A stretch of 64,000 nt of DNA, from NCBI RefSeq assembly GCF_003600645.1, contig NZ_CP032482.1:1612001-1676000 (forward strand). The letters run 5' to 3'. This document shows, piece after piece, positions 1 through 15,258 of this stretch. The notes beneath the pieces are model-generated. The model had not been told where the DNA came from and ran no database searches. It worked only from the letters and a program-made list of their open reading frames with translations. The position numbers were made by a program, and so were the translations under genes. The stretch is from Yersinia rochesterensis. Its GTDB lineage: Bacteria > Pseudomonadota > Gammaproteobacteria > Enterobacterales > Enterobacteriaceae. Positions within the stretch are counted from its first letter, which is position 1, and each line of letters begins with the position of its first letter.

Positions 1-625
1 ATTAGGGCCGGTATTAGCGGCAGCAGATTTACCGCAGATGATGACTGGTAAATTCTCCATGAAAGCGCAGTTGTCCGGCGATGGCATTAATGTTAAGGCA
101 TTCACTCATCGTTGGAAGGGGGATGCGCAGTTCAGCATGAATGATGCAAGGTTAGAGGGGCTGAATATTCAGAAACTCATTCAGCAAGCGGTCACTCGTA
201 GTTCCAATGATGTTAAAGCTCAAGACCGCGATGAGCGCTATACCGCGGTTAAACAGCTGCAAGCAAATTTGACTCTGAACAAAGGGCGGATGAATGTCAG
301 CAATCTGGTTGCAGACTCTACTTTGATTGCGATTAAAGGCAGCGGAGAACTCAATCTACCGGCGAAGCAAGCTGACATGAATCTGTCAGTACGTGTGATG
401 CAAGGTTGGAGCGGGCAAGATAGCTTGGTCAAAATGCTGCAAAATACGGACATTCCACTGCGTATTTATGGTCCATGGGCTCAACTCAGCTATCAACTGA
501 ATGTTGAGCAGCTTTTGCGGAATGAATTACAACAGCGGGCTAAAAAAGCACTCAGTGATTGGGCTGAACGTACTCAGCAGAGCCGCGGAAGTAAGGATCT
601 TAAGAAGCTGATTGATAAGCTTTAA
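1..625 (+). CDS. asmA: AsmA family protein, C-terminal part (5' end outside window)
   Basis: The reading frame is open from base 2, so the gene enters from upstream and only about the last 207 codons are present. The visible part resembles the C-terminal AsmA domain: beta-rich, with alternating hydrophobic and polar residues, ending in a basic amphipathic tail (KKALSDWAERT, KKLIDKL). AsmA is an inner-membrane-anchored periplasmic protein linked in E. coli to outer membrane protein assembly and lipid homeostasis; related proteins are proposed lipid-transfer bridges. In E. coli asmA lies next to yegH, and here yegH follows after dcuC, which supports the name. No obvious U-tract terminator follows the stop. 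Confidence 0.85.
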   Translation, partial: LGPVLAAADLPQMMTGKFSMKAQLSGDGINVKAFTHRWKGDAQFSMNDARLEGLNIQKLIQQAVTRSSNDVKAQDRDERYTAVKQLQANLTLNKGRMNVSNLVADSTLIAIKGSGELNLPAKQADMNLSVRVMQGWSGQDSLVKMLQNTDIPLRIYGPWAQLSYQLNVEQLLRNELQQRAKKALSDWAERTQQSRGSKDLKKLIDKL

Positions 626-1019
626 AAAAGAGCGCCATCTTCGATAGCAATGATAGTTATCGGAGGTGGTGGTCTGACTTTGTTATTCTTCAGTTATAAT
701 ATTGTTCTCCAATGTCGCCTTTCTAAACATAAAATCCTCTCTCTTGCTCACAAACTAACATTTGTTTCTAAAATCTCTGCGAATCATTGATAGATGTCAT
801 AAACTCGCCCATGGACTTTGGGCAGAGTGCAGAGCAATTTCCGTGTTTTAACAATTTATGTTTTAACAATTTATGTTTTAACAATCTGTATCTCAATAAT
901 CCGTGTCTTAACAACAATAATGATTTACACCCCAAGTAATTAGCGGGCCACTAGCGGTGCGGTGGTGTTGAAAACGCAGGGTATTCAGCAACAGGCGAGT
1001 TTTCGGTAAGAGAGGGTAT
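626..1019. other. Intergenic region asmA-dcuC (no gene)
   Basis: This 394 bp AT-rich gap holds no convincing ORF. It contains an array of 15 bp tandem repeats at 846-920, listed separately. TTGAT-N4-GTCAT at 787-800 is a weak match to an FNR half-site pair (consensus TTGAT-N4-ATCAA). FNR control of dcuC is known in E. coli, so the match is noted as a possibility only. Confidence 0.5.
846..920. repeat. Five degenerate 15 bp tandem repeats upstream of dcuC
   Basis: The unit TTTTAACAATTTATG occurs at 846-860 and exactly again at 861-875. It is followed by TTTTAACAATCTGTA (876-890), TCTCAATAATCCGTG (891-905) and a partial TCTTAACAACAATAA. The array ends 99 bp before the dcuC start codon. Its period of 15 bp is not a whole number of helical turns. 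The first two copies are identical, which suggests recent slippage or duplication and a possibly variable copy number. Confidence 0.8.
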
Positions 1020-2378
1020 ATGTTAGATCTTTTGATTGGGGTTGTAGTGGCCATTGGTGTTGGCCGTTATATTATTAAAGGCTACTCAGCCACCGGCGTA
1101 CTCATGGTCGGCGGCTTATTGTTATTAGCTATCAGCGCCCTGATGGGCAAAAACGTGTTACCCGCCAGTGCGACGCCAACTGGTTGGCGGGCGACAGACA
1201 TTGTTGAGTACGTCAAAATCTTGCTGATGAGCCGTGGTGGCGACCTCGGTATGATGATCATGATGTTATGTGGCTTTGCCGCGTATATGACCCACATTGG
1301 CGCGAATGATGTGGTGGTTAAGATTGCATCCAAACCACTACAAATGATCAACTCCCCGTATTTATTGATGGTCGCGGCCTATATTGTGGCCTGTTTGATG
1401 TCTTTGGCGGTGTCATCGGCAACCGGGTTGGGCGTATTATTGATGGCGACATTGTTCCCAGTGATGGTTAACGTGGGTATCAGTCGGGGGGCTGCTGCCG
1501 CAATTTGTGCATCACCCGCAGCTATCATTCTGGCCCCCACCTCTGGCGATGTTGTGCTGGCAGCAAAAGCCTCTGAAATGCCGCTGGTCGATTTTGCTTT
1601 TAAAACCACATTACCCATCTCCATTGCGGCGATTGTCTGCATGGCTATTGCTCACTTTTTCTGGCAGCGTTATCTGGATAGCAAAAGCCAGGAAAAGCAT
1701 GAAATGATGGATGTTAATGACATCACGACCAATGCCCCGAGTTTTTACGCCATTTTACCTTTCACACCTATTATTGGTGTGCTGATATTTGATGGCAAAT
1801 GGGGGCCGGAACTACACATCATTACGGTATTGGTCATCTGTATGCTGATTGCTGCAGTGATTGAGTTCTTGCGCAGTTTCAATGCAAAAACGGTCTTTAC
1901 CGGACTCGAGATTGCTTATCGGGGGATGGCTGATGCATTCGCGACAGTGGTCATGCTGTTAGTTGCTGCTGGGGTATTTGCGCAGGGTTTGAGTACCGTT
2001 GGTTTTATCAGCGGGCTGATTGGATTGGCACAATCATTCGGCACAGGTGGCATTATTATGATGCTGGTATTGGTCACTATCACCATGCTGGCGGCGATGA
2101 CGACCGGCTCAGGTAATGCGCCATTCTATGCATTTGTTGAATTGATCCCGAAACTGGCAGGACAAATGGGAATTAACCCGGCTTATCTGGTGATCCCAAT
2201 GCTACAAGCTTCAAATTTGGGGCGTACATTGTCCCCGGTTTCTGGCGTGGTAGTTGCGGTGGCGGGGATGGCAAAAATCTCACCTTTCGAAGTAGTGAAA
2301 CGCACCTCAGTTCCGGTATTAGTTGGGCTAGTGGTGGTGATTGTCGCTACTGAAATTCTGGTTCCTGTGCACTTATAA
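1020..2378 (+). CDS. dcuC: Anaerobic C4-dicarboxylate transporter DcuC
   Basis: This 452-residue, strongly hydrophobic protein has about 12 predicted membrane segments and matches DcuC along its length (E. coli DcuC is about 461 aa). DcuC is an inner-membrane carrier that mainly exports succinate during fermentation and can exchange C4-dicarboxylates. Visible features include the N-terminal membrane segment (LIGVVVAIGVG), a central soluble loop near residues 220-240 rich in charged residues, and conserved small-residue stretches such as SATGLG and TTGSGNAPF. The ATG at 1020 follows AGAGAGGGTAT, an acceptable ribosome site. It is monocistronic, convergent with yegH and separated from it by a bidirectional terminator. 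Upstream repeats may affect its promoter. Confidence 0.9.
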   Translation: MLDLLIGVVVAIGVGRYIIKGYSATGVLMVGGLLLLAISALMGKNVLPASATPTGWRATDIVEYVKILLMSRGGDLGMMIMMLCGFAAYMTHIGANDVVVKIASKPLQMINSPYLLMVAAYIVACLMSLAVSSATGLGVLLMATLFPVMVNVGISRGAAAAICASPAAIILAPTSGDVVLAAKASEMPLVDFAFKTTLPISIAAIVCMAIAHFFWQRYLDSKSQEKHEMMDVNDITTNAPSFYAILPFTPIIGVLIFDGKWGPELHIITVLVICMLIAAVIEFLRSFNAKTVFTGLEIAYRGMADAFATVVMLLVAAGVFAQGLSTVGFISGLIGLAQSFGTGGIIMMLVLVTITMLAAMTTGSGNAPFYAFVELIPKLAGQMGINPAYLVIPMLQASNLGRTLSPVSGVVVAVAGMAKISPFEVVKRTSVPVLVGLVVVIVATEILVPVHL

Positions 2379-2413
2379 CATCTAAAAATTGTCATAAAAA
2401 GCACAAATAATGA

Positions 2414-2454
2414 TAAAAAAACCGGGTAGCAATAAGCAACCCGGTTCTATTTTT
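2414..2454. terminator. Bidirectional terminator between dcuC and yegH
   Basis: An inverted repeat AACCGGGT / ACCCGGTT (2420-2427 and 2439-2446) is flanked by an A-run on the left and TCTATTTTT on the right. It can therefore act as an intrinsic terminator for both convergent genes. Confidence 0.8.
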
Positions 2455-2504
2455 ATCATTCACATGGCCAATTTCTGCGGCCTAAATATTACGCTACCCA
2501 CTAA

Positions 2505-4091
2505 TTACACTTCATAATCAGGATCCGGAACCTTCAGTGGCGTTATCTTCACCTTTAAGATGCGGTGACTGCTCACCTCAAGAGGTTCGAACAGATAGTC
2601 ACCAATTTTCAGTTGCTCACCGACCTGAGGGATCCGCTGGGTATACTCCATCAATAATCCAGCCAATGTATGATATTCACGTTTGTCATCAATCGGCAGT
2701 GGTAGATAGAGCACCAAATCTTCCAACGGCATATAGCCATTGGCTATCCAGCAGCCATCATCGGTTTGTTGAATATCATGACGGGCATCTAATTCCTCAC
2801 CTGCAACAGGCAGATTACCCGCAATGGTTTCCATCACATCGGTCAGCGTCACCACCCCTTCGATAGAGCCGAATTCATCCACCACGAAGGCAAAATGGGT
2901 CTGTGCCTGGCGGAATTGCTCAAGCGCCATCAGCAAAGAGACTTGCTCAGGGAAAATTAAAGGCTGACGAATCAATGCTCGCAAGTCGAGTTTTTCATTG
3001 GTTAACTGTTGCTTCAACAAATCAATGACATGAATAACGCCGAGCGGTTCATCTGTTGAACTATCTTCGGTGACGACAATTCGGGTATGCATATTCTTCG
3101 TTAGCAACTGAGTCAATTTTTCTGGCGGATCATTCAAGTCGAGATACTCAACATCATGGCGTGAGGTCATGATGCTACTCACCGTCCGCTGTGCCAGCCC
3201 TAACACCCGCTCAATCATCCGGCGTTCTTGTTGGTTGAACACCTCTTGACCCACCCGAGTATTATCAGCAATCAGATTAGCTGTATGGTTATCCAATTCA
3301 GCTTCTTCATGCTTGCCACTGAGCATACGCAGCACCGCTTCTGCTGTCCTTTCACGTAAAGGACGGACAGTCGATAGGAAGCGGCGGCGGTTGAATTGTG
3401 CAAACTGATTCAGTGATTCAATAATGACTGAGAAACCAATAGCCGCATACAGATAACCTTTCGGAATACGGTAACCAAAGCCTTCAGCCACTAAACTGAA
3501 ACCTATCATCAGCAAGAAGCTCAAACAGAGAATGACAATCGTTGGATGCGCATTCACGAAGCGAGTCAATGGCTTACTGGCTAATAGCATCAGGCCAATT
3601 GCAATACAGACCGCAGCCATCATGACCGCCAGATGATCGACCATGCCGACGGCGGTAATCACCGAATCGAGGGAGAAAATAGCATCCAACACCACGATTT
3701 GTGCCACGACAGGCCAAAAACGAGCGCCTTTGCGCTGCTGATTTTGTTGATGATCCTTACCCTCAAGGCGCTCATTGAGCTCCATGGTGGCTTTGAATAA
3801 CAAGAATATCCCACCGATTAGCATGATCAAGTCACGAGCGCTGAATGGATGCCCAGAAAGTGTGACAAATGGCGCAGTTAATGTCGCTAACCAAGAGATA
3901 CTCGCCAATAACACCAAGCGCATCAGCAGTGCGCACAACAGCCCTGTTACTCTCGCTTTATCTCGTAAATGACGGGGTAGCTTCTCCGCCAAAATAGCAA
4001 TAAATATTAGATTATCAATACCCAATACAATTTCGAGCACAACCAGCGTTGCTAGCCCCGCCCAAATAGTAGGATCTGCGATCCATTCCAT
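2505..4091 (-). CDS. yegH: TerC-family membrane protein with CBS pair and CorC/HlyC domain (YegH)
   Basis: The 528 aa protein has three parts. Residues 1 to about 240 form a TerC-like integral membrane domain with the acidic signatures EIVLGIDNL (near 20) and [10 protein letters not shown] (near 135). Roughly residues 295-425 form two CBS domains, with [14 protein letters not shown] leading into them. The C-terminal 80 residues form a CorC/HlyC transporter-associated domain. Length and motifs match E. coli YegH (about 527 aa) rather than the paralogue YoaE, and proximity to asmA agrees. TerC proteins are associated with metal ion (manganese or tellurite) handling, but YegH's substrate is unproven. 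The ATG at 4091 follows AAGGTGAAG. Confidence 0.85.
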   Translation of the reverse strand: MEWIADPTIWAGLATLVVLEIVLGIDNLIFIAILAEKLPRHLRDKARVTGLLCALLMRLVLLASISWLATLTAPFVTLSGHPFSARDLIMLIGGIFLLFKATMELNERLEGKDHQQNQQRKGARFWPVVAQIVVLDAIFSLDSVITAVGMVDHLAVMMAAVCIAIGLMLLASKPLTRFVNAHPTIVILCLSFLLMIGFSLVAEGFGYRIPKGYLYAAIGFSVIIESLNQFAQFNRRRFLSTVRPLRERTAEAVLRMLSGKHEEAELDNHTANLIADNTRVGQEVFNQQERRMIERVLGLAQRTVSSIMTSRHDVEYLDLNDPPEKLTQLLTKNMHTRIVVTEDSSTDEPLGVIHVIDLLKQQLTNEKLDLRALIRQPLIFPEQVSLLMALEQFRQAQTHFAFVVDEFGSIEGVVTLTDVMETIAGNLPVAGEELDARHDIQQTDDGCWIANGYMPLEDLVLYLPLPIDDKREYHTLAGLLMEYTQRIPQVGEQLKIGDYLFEPLEVSSHRILKVKITPLKVPDPDYEV

Positions 4092-4408
4092 ATATCTAAC
4101 TTCACCTTTTATTTCTATGAATTATGACACTAAAACGAATAATGGGCTTATAAGATCAAATTTTCAAATTTAATATAAGAAATAGCTGATATTCATGACA
4201 AGAAATACAAACGTAAAAAGGAAATCAATGAAGATAACGTAATGAAATAATTACGCTAATTTATAATTAGTGTGTCAACCAGATAAAGAGAGCTAACAGA
4301 ATTCTCCTAGTTAAATTTAATATTCTATACTGGATAATCAGTAGAAATCATGATGAGTGTAAAGCGCCTATCCTGTCAAAAGTAGAACATGCCTTTATCA
4401 AAGAAAAT

Positions 4409-4603
4409 TTAGACTTTTAGGGTTCTTGCCGTATCCCAAACGCCTGCGCCGTTGAAGGTTTTGTCAATGATTTACCCTTTTACTCTGAGTTTTCTGACCT
4501 GAGAAGTGTTGGTCAGTTGGAATACAGAGTGACACTCACGACAACGAAAACGGTTCTAGTTTTTAGGATTCTACCCATGGCGATAAACCAGAGCTGGATC
4601 ATA
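4409..4603 (-). pseudogene. Remnant of IS1-family InsA-like protein
   Basis: Read on the minus strand from 4603, the frame gives YDPALVYRHG-stop-NPKN-stop-NRFRCRECHSVFQ and continues to VKG-stop-IIDKTFNGAGVWDTARTLKV-stop. The zinc-finger segment (RFRCRECHSVFQLT) and the helix-turn-helix segment (IIDKTFNGAGVWDTAR) are the hallmarks of InsA-type first ORFs of IS1-like elements. Three in-frame stops (after RHG, NPKN and VKG) and the lack of a visible insB show it is dead. No terminal inverted repeats were found. The family call is by recalled sequence pattern. Confidence 0.7.
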
Positions 4604-4648
4604 ACGGAAACAATAAATATTGCGTGGCCAGAGTAAACCTCAAAGGCC

Positions 4649-5041
4649 ACATTATACATCGGATTTAACCGATTGGAGTTATCTTCTAATGAAGATAAAA
4701 CAGCACTTTTAACACTTTGCTGTGCTCTGATTTTCCTCGTTCATTGACGTTTGAAGCTTTTGGTATTGCTTTATTAGAAGGTGCGATGCATGACAAACCT
4801 TTAATTTCAAGTGAAATAGAAACTAAGACAACATTTATTAATACCGGTCAATAGATAGGATTGCTTGTACCGCTATCAGATCCAAAAGCATTAAGAGCAG
4901 CGATGGATAACTTATGGGGTAATATTTGAGCTATCTGAAAAATTAGGACGTAATTCAAGAACACGTTATTTAGAATATTTTATTTCTGAGAAAATAGTGT
5001 CTGGTTATATTGTTCTCAATAATGAAATTATTGATAGATAA
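4649..5041 (+). pseudogene. Decayed group-1 glycosyltransferase (C-terminal remnant)
   Basis: Fragments in shifting frames spell the C-terminal half of a GT4-type glycosyltransferase. First comes NEDKTALLTLCCALIF (from 4688). After a frameshift near 4733 comes FEAFGIALLEGAMHDKP (from 4750), then LISSEIETKTTFI, a TAG stop at 4852-4854, then GLLVPLSDPKALRAAMDNLW. A second shift near 4920 leads to ELSEKLGRNSRTRYLEYF, ending at a TAA at about 5041. EAFGxxLLEGA and the LxxPxDPxAL segment are the nucleotide-sugar binding motifs of this family. Such enzymes are typical of O-antigen and outer-core clusters. With at least two frameshifts and one stop it cannot be functional. Confidence 0.8.
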
Positions 5042-5272
5042 TATTTCATTACATAATTTTATAAATTTTTTTGATAATGCAATGTTAATTCAGTCTGTCT
5101 GATGATTGACAAAAATGAGGTGTTTACAGGTATTTTAAGAATGTAATCAGAAAAATTCTGATGTAAACTTTGATGCGAGTAGATGGATAAGGGATAATCC
5201 CAGTTTATTTCGCCAAGTGTACAGAATTAATCCAACCAGATTTAACTGTTTAAAGTTGAAGAGGTCATAGCA

Positions 5273-6163
5273 ATGAAGTGTTTGAAAGCCGTTATTCCTG
5301 TTGCCGGGCTTGGCACCCGCATGTTGCCAGCGACGAAGGCGATTCCGAAAGAAATGCTGCCAGTGGTTGATAAGCCTCTGATTCAATATATCGTAGATGA
5401 ATGTGTTGCCGCCGGAGTCAAAGAGATCGTGCTGGTAAGCCATTCGTCCAAAAATGCGATAGAAAACCATTTTGATACCTCATTTGAATTGGAGGCGGCA
5501 CTGGAGTCACGGGTTAAGCGGCAGTTATTAAAAGAGATTAAAAATATTTGCCCGCCCGATGTCACCATTATGCAAGTGCGCCAGGGCCATGCCAAAGGAC
5601 TGGGGCACGCAGTACTTTGTGCTCAACCGATGGTGGGCGATAACCCATTTATTGTGCTGCTGCCAGATGTACTACTTGACGATTCAACAGCTGATTTGTC
5701 TAAAGAGAATCTTGCCAGTATGATTCAGCGCTTTGAGAAAACTGGGCATAGCCAAATCATGGTCGAGCCGGTGCCTCAAGCGGACGTTTCCAAGTACGGT
5801 ATTGCTGATTGTGGCCATGTTGATTTAAAACCAGGTGAAAGCACCCTGATGACAGCTGTAGTAGAGAAGCCTTCTGTAGCTGATGCGCCTTCTAATCTTG
5901 CTGTGGTTGGGCGCTATGTGTTGTCTAAAGATATTTGGCCATTACTGAAAAAAACTCCGCGCGGTGCTGGCGATGAAATTCAGCTTACTGATGCCATTGC
6001 GATGTTAATGGAGCAAGAACCGGTTGAAGCTTTCCATATGACGGGTAAATCTCACGATTGCGGCGACAAATTAGGCTATATGAAAGCCTTTGTCACTTAT
6101 GGCGTTCGCCATAACACCGAAGGTGAAAATTTTACTGCTTGGCTGAAAAAACAAATCGATTAA
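5273..6163 (+). CDS. galU: UTP-glucose-1-phosphate uridylyltransferase
   Basis: This 296 aa cytoplasmic enzyme makes UDP-glucose from UTP and glucose-1-phosphate, feeding LPS core, osmoregulated glucans and galactose metabolism. The nucleotide-binding motif [17 protein letters not shown] lies at residues 12-28. Residues 231-241 read [11 protein letters not shown], the intact form found in active GalU. It is followed 63 bp downstream by its paralogue galF; together with gnd this is the usual flank of enterobacterial surface-polysaccharide loci. The ATG at 5273 is preceded by GAAGAGGTCATAGC. An upstream in-frame extension is not supported. Confidence 0.88.
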   Translation: MKCLKAVIPVAGLGTRMLPATKAIPKEMLPVVDKPLIQYIVDECVAAGVKEIVLVSHSSKNAIENHFDTSFELEAALESRVKRQLLKEIKNICPPDVTIMQVRQGHAKGLGHAVLCAQPMVGDNPFIVLLPDVLLDDSTADLSKENLASMIQRFEKTGHSQIMVEPVPQADVSKYGIADCGHVDLKPGESTLMTAVVEKPSVADAPSNLAVVGRYVLSKDIWPLLKKTPRGAGDEIQLTDAIAMLMEQEPVEAFHMTGKSHDCGDKLGYMKAFVTYGVRHNTEGENFTAWLKKQID

Positions 6164-6226
6164 TATCGATTTAGTGCCAGAATAGAGAATGATTTTAAAT
6201 TTGCATTAAAAATCAGTAGGTTAATT

Positions 6227-7120
6227 ATGACCAAATTGAAAGCAGTAATCCCTGTGGCCGGTTTAGGCATGAGAATGCTTCCCGCCACCAAAGCTATCCC
6301 CAAGGAAATGCTACCTATTGTCGATAAGCCATTAATCCAATATGTAGTTAATGAGTGTGTTGCTGCCGGTATTAAAGAAATTATTTTAATAACTCATTCG
6401 TCAAAGAATGCGGTAGAAAATCATTTTGATACTTCTTATGAGCTAGAGGCCATGCTGGAGGCGCGTGTTAAGCGCCAATTATTGGAAGAAGTGCAATCTA
6501 TCTGCCCGCCGGGAGTGACGATTATGCACCTTCGCCAAGGGCATGCAGAAGGATTAGGCCATGCGGTATTATGTGCCAAACCACTGGTAGGGAATGAACC
6601 ATTCGCGGTGTTGTTGCCGGATGTGCTGATTGATGACGCAATGTCGGATTTAACCCGAGATAATCTGGCTCAATTGGTTAAACGTTTCGAAGAAACCGGC
6701 AACAGCCAAGTATTAGTACATTCGGTTGAACCAGAGGCTTTATCAAACTACTCGGTCATTTCGTGTGAAAAAGCTGACTTGGAACCTGGTGAAAGTAGCC
6801 GTATTAAGGCCATGGTTGAAAAGCCGCAAAGCCCAGTTGACTTACAATCAAATCTTTCTGCTGTGGGGCGCTATGTCCTGTCCGCAGATATTTGGCCACT
6901 GTTGGAGCAAACCAAGCCCGGAGCTTGGGGGCGTATTCAACTGACAGATGCTATTGATGCTCTGGCTGAAGTTAAACCAGTAGAAGCTGTTGGATTAACT
7001 GGCAAGTCTTATAACTGTGGTGAGAAACTCGGTTATATGCAGGCATATGTTGCTTACGGTTTACGTCATCCAAAGCAAGGCGCTGAGTTTAAGGCCTGGT
7101 TGAAAGAATTTCTGGCGTAA
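6227..7120 (+). CDS. galF: GalF-type GalU paralogue, probable regulatory subunit
   Basis: The 297 aa product is clearly homologous to the preceding GalU, but two signature sites differ in the way that defines GalF: the N-terminal motif reads [15 protein letters not shown] (T to M), and [11 protein letters not shown] is replaced by [11 protein letters not shown] at residues 232-242. In E. coli, GalF has little or no activity of its own and is reported to modulate GalU. Loss of the acidic DE pair near the active site fits that role here; this is an inference. It probably shares a transcript with galU (63 bp gap) and ends at a strong terminator. Confidence 0.85.
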   Translation: MTKLKAVIPVAGLGMRMLPATKAIPKEMLPIVDKPLIQYVVNECVAAGIKEIILITHSSKNAVENHFDTSYELEAMLEARVKRQLLEEVQSICPPGVTIMHLRQGHAEGLGHAVLCAKPLVGNEPFAVLLPDVLIDDAMSDLTRDNLAQLVKRFEETGNSQVLVHSVEPEALSNYSVISCEKADLEPGESSRIKAMVEKPQSPVDLQSNLSAVGRYVLSADIWPLLEQTKPGAWGRIQLTDAIDALAEVKPVEAVGLTGKSYNCGEKLGYMQAYVAYGLRHPKQGAEFKAWLKEFLA

Positions 7121-7138
7121 GCCAATGTAGCGATATAT

Positions 7139-7169
7139 GAAAAGCAATCTTGGTGATTGCTTTTTTTTT
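7139..7169 (+). terminator. Intrinsic terminator of galU-galF
   Basis: The hairpin AAAGCAATC / GATTGCTTT has a five-base loop and is followed by an uninterrupted run of T. Confidence 0.85.
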
Positions 7170-7376
7170 CTACAAACCAGCATGATAAATTAAATCACAT
7201 TCACTGTTCACTTTGATAAAGCAAACGTGTGCGAACAGCAACTAGTCAGTTGTGCTATCTATCGCACCAATCACTACCCAGCGGACATAATCCTGAGTTA
7301 ACATGTTTCCCACATCAAAAACCTGTTGGCTTCAAGGCCGATAACAGGTGTCATCTCTTCAGACAGGAGTTTTTTA

Positions 7377-8786
7377 ATGTCCAAACAACAGATCGGCGTT
7401 GTCGGTATGGCAGTGATGGGCCGTAACTTGGCGCTCAATATCGAAAGCCGCGGCTATTCCGTCTCTATCTTTAACCGTTCATCAGACAAAACCGATGAAG
7501 TAGTTGCTGAGAATCCAGGTAAAAATCTGGTGCCGAGTTACACCGTTGAAGAGTTTGTTGATTCACTAGAAAAGCCGCGCCGTATCCTGCTGATGGTGAA
7601 AGCGGGTGAAGCCACTGATAAAACGATTGCTTCACTGACGCCGCACTTGGATAAAGGCGACATTCTGATTGATGGTGGTAATACTTACTACAAAGACACC
7701 ATCCGTCGTAATCGCGAACTTTCTGCACAAGGTTTTAACTTTATCGGTACTGGTGTTTCCGGTGGCGAAGAGGGGGCATTGAAAGGCCCATCCATCATGC
7801 CTGGTGGCCAGAAAGAAGCCTACGAGTTAGTTGCTCCTATTCTTGAGAAAATTGCTGCTCGTGCTGATGATGGCGATGCTTGTGTTGCGTATATTGGTGC
7901 AGACGGTGCGGGCCATTACGTTAAAATGGTTCACAATGGCATTGAATACGGTGACATGCAGTTGATCGCTGAAGCTTATTCTCTGTTGAAACAGTCTTTG
8001 GGCTTGAGCAACGAAGAGTTAGCAAGCACCTTTGCTGAGTGGAACAAAGGTGAACTGAACAGCTATCTAATTGATATTACTAAAGACATCTTTACCAAGA
8101 AAGATGAAGAAGGTAAATATCTGGTTGACGTTATTCTGGACGAAGCAGCAAATAAAGGTACCGGTAAATGGACCAGCCAAAGTTCTCTGGACTTAGGTGA
8201 GCCATTAACATTGATCACTGAGTCTGTGTTTGCTCGTTATTTGTCTTCCCTGAAAGATCAGCGTGTTGCGGCATCTAAAGTGCTCACTGGCCCGACAGTG
8301 AAGCCTTTCACTGGTGATAAAGCTGAGTTCATTGAGAAAATTCGTCGCGCATTGTATCTGGGTAAAATAGTTTCTTACGCGCAAGGTTTCTCTCAGTTGA
8401 AAGCGGCTTCCGAAGAAAATAACTGGAATCTGCATTACGGCGAGATTGCCAAGATTTTCCGTGCTGGTTGTATTATTTGTGCTCAGTTCCTGCAAAAAAT
8501 CACTGACGCGTACGCAGAAAATGCGGATATCGCAAACCTGCTGTTGGCACCTTACTTCAAGCAAATTGCTGATGAATATCAGCAAGCGTTGCGTGATGTT
8601 GTGTCTTATGCGGTTCAAAACGGTATCCCAACACCAACATTCTCTGCGGCGATTAACTATTATGACAGCTACCGTTCAGCCGTACTGCCAGCTAACTTGA
8701 TTCAGGCGCAGCGCGACTATTTCGGCGCACATACATATAAGCGTACAGATAAAGAAGGCGTGTTCCATACCGAGTGGATGGAATAA
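7377..8786 (+). CDS. gnd: 6-phosphogluconate dehydrogenase, decarboxylating
   Basis: The 469 aa enzyme oxidises 6-phosphogluconate to ribulose-5-phosphate plus CO2 with NADP in the pentose phosphate pathway. The N-terminal Rossmann motif GVVGMAVMG is at residues 7-15, and the substrate loop VSGGEEGA is near 128. Catalytic Lys183 and Glu190 sit in the segment [13 protein letters not shown], matching E. coli numbering. The start at 7377 is chosen over an in-frame codon at 7326 because ACAGGAGTTTTTTA precedes it and the protein then begins MSKQQIGV, as in the family. It follows galF, the canonical edge of O-antigen loci in enterobacteria. Confidence 0.95.
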   Translation: MSKQQIGVVGMAVMGRNLALNIESRGYSVSIFNRSSDKTDEVVAENPGKNLVPSYTVEEFVDSLEKPRRILLMVKAGEATDKTIASLTPHLDKGDILIDGGNTYYKDTIRRNRELSAQGFNFIGTGVSGGEEGALKGPSIMPGGQKEAYELVAPILEKIAARADDGDACVAYIGADGAGHYVKMVHNGIEYGDMQLIAEAYSLLKQSLGLSNEELASTFAEWNKGELNSYLIDITKDIFTKKDEEGKYLVDVILDEAANKGTGKWTSQSSLDLGEPLTLITESVFARYLSSLKDQRVAASKVLTGPTVKPFTGDKAEFIEKIRRALYLGKIVSYAQGFSQLKAASEENNWNLHYGEIAKIFRAGCIICAQFLQKITDAYAENADIANLLLAPYFKQIADEYQQALRDVVSYAVQNGIPTPTFSAAINYYDSYRSAVLPANLIQAQRDYFGAHTYKRTDKEGVFHTEWME

Positions 8787-8793
8787 TCTATTT

Positions 8794-8920
8794 AACGGCT
8801 ACTGCGCTTTGCCATTCTGGGATTGCGCAGTGCTCGGACTCCTCACGTACTTCGTGTACGCTCCAGGTCACTCCGCGCTGGGCGCCCCCAGACTGCCTTT
8901 GCTCGCTACGCCTTGAATAG
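8794..8920. repeat. Palindromic intergenic element, copy A
   Basis: This element follows gnd. It contains the hairpin CGTAC-TTCGT-GTACG and a second inverted pair CTGGG / CCCAG. Its ends (ACGGCTACTGCGC near 8794 and TTGCTCGCTACGCCTTGAAT near 8899-8918) are shared with an element at 17516-17590. It resembles short enterobacterial or yersinial intergenic palindromic repeats; the exact family is not certain. Confidence 0.6.
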
Positions 8921-8989
8921 GTTTGCTATTAAGACAAACTTAGAAAGAACAGACAGTCGCTGATTTTAAAAGTTTGCCTTAATAAAAAT

Positions 8990-9020
8990 GCCCTCGATGC
9001 TGAGTCGAGGGCGTTTTTTT
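8990..9020. terminator. Terminator between gnd and hisIE
   Basis: The eight-base-pair stem GCCCTCGA / TCGAGGGC (8990-8997 and 9005-9012) is followed by GTTTTTTT on the plus strand. On the minus strand it is followed by ATTTTTATT, so it can end both gnd and the his operon. Confidence 0.85.
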
Positions 9021-9045
9021 GCCAGTAAGAGAACCAATAAGAAAA

Positions 9046-9653
9046 TTACTTCTCGTGGCGTTCGCGCAGGCGGCCAATGACTTTGCTTAGATCTAAATCC
9101 TGATCTTGTAATAACACCAGCAAGTGATACATCAAATCCGATGCTTCATTTGTCAGTTCTTCACGATCATTCACCGTGGCAGCAAGGGCGGTTTCCACTC
9201 CTTCTTCCCCCACTTTTTGCGCGATACGCTTAGTGCCGCAGGCATACAGTTTTGCGGTGTAAGAACTGTCTGGATCTGCTGACTTACGTGATGCCAACAA
9301 CTGCTCTAGTTGATATAGGAAACCCCAATCGCTGGCCGCTGGGGCGAAGCAACTGTTATTACCTAAATGGCAGGTTGGGCCGATAGGATTGACCAGAATC
9401 AGCAGGGTATCATTATCGCAGTCAGGGTAGATATTTACTACATTCAGGAAATGGCCGGAGCTTTCGCCTTTGGTCCATAAGCGCTGTTTAGTGCGAGAGA
9501 AGAAAGTGACTTTGCCGGTTTCTTCTGTCACTGCCAGCGCTTCTTTATTCATATACCCCATCATCAGAACTTCGCCGGATACGGCATGTTGAACGATGGC
9601 TGGCATCAGATTGTCGACTTTGTCCCAATCCAGTTGGTTAATTTGTTGTTCGC

Positions 9654-9660
<7 letters not shown>
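9046..9660 (-). CDS. hisI: Bifunctional phosphoribosyl-AMP cyclohydrolase / phosphoribosyl-ATP pyrophosphatase
   Basis: The 204 aa fused HisIE enzyme carries out steps 2 and 3 of histidine synthesis. Residues 1 to about 115 are the cyclohydrolase domain with the metal-binding segments PDCDND and [10 protein letters not shown]; residues about 115-204 are the all-helical pyrophosphatase domain ([23 protein letters not shown]). Translation starts with GTG at 9660 and overlaps the end of hisF by 7 nt. It is the last gene of the his operon. Confidence 0.93.
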
Positions 9661-15255
<5,595 letters not shown>

Positions 15256-15258
15256 TCT

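Larger units (their letters stand above)
4092..5272. other. AT-rich 1.2 kb gap with decayed genes (yegH-galU)
   Basis: No intact gene is present. The stretch is clearly more AT-rich than the flanking genes. It contains a minus-strand IS1-type InsA remnant (4409-4603) and a plus-strand glycosyltransferase remnant (about 4649-5041), both listed separately. From 4092 to 4408 nothing recognisable was found. From 5042 to 5272 lies the galU leader, with a possible -35 element TTGACA at 5106-5111 but no convincing -10 at ideal spacing. Confidence 0.7.

Noticed and set aside
5106..5136. TTGACA / TATTTT as galU promoter
   Set aside because: Spacing is 19 nt and the -10 is poor; not listed as a feature.
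5147..5470. 107-codon minus-strand ORF at the galU 5' end
   Set aside because: Antisense to galU with no support of its own.
7229..7426. 65-codon plus-strand ORF before gnd
   Set aside because: Overlaps the gnd start in another frame and lacks a ribosome site; most likely gnd leader DNA.
8205..8618. 137-codon minus-strand ORF inside gnd
   Set aside because: Fully antisense to gnd, no start signal.
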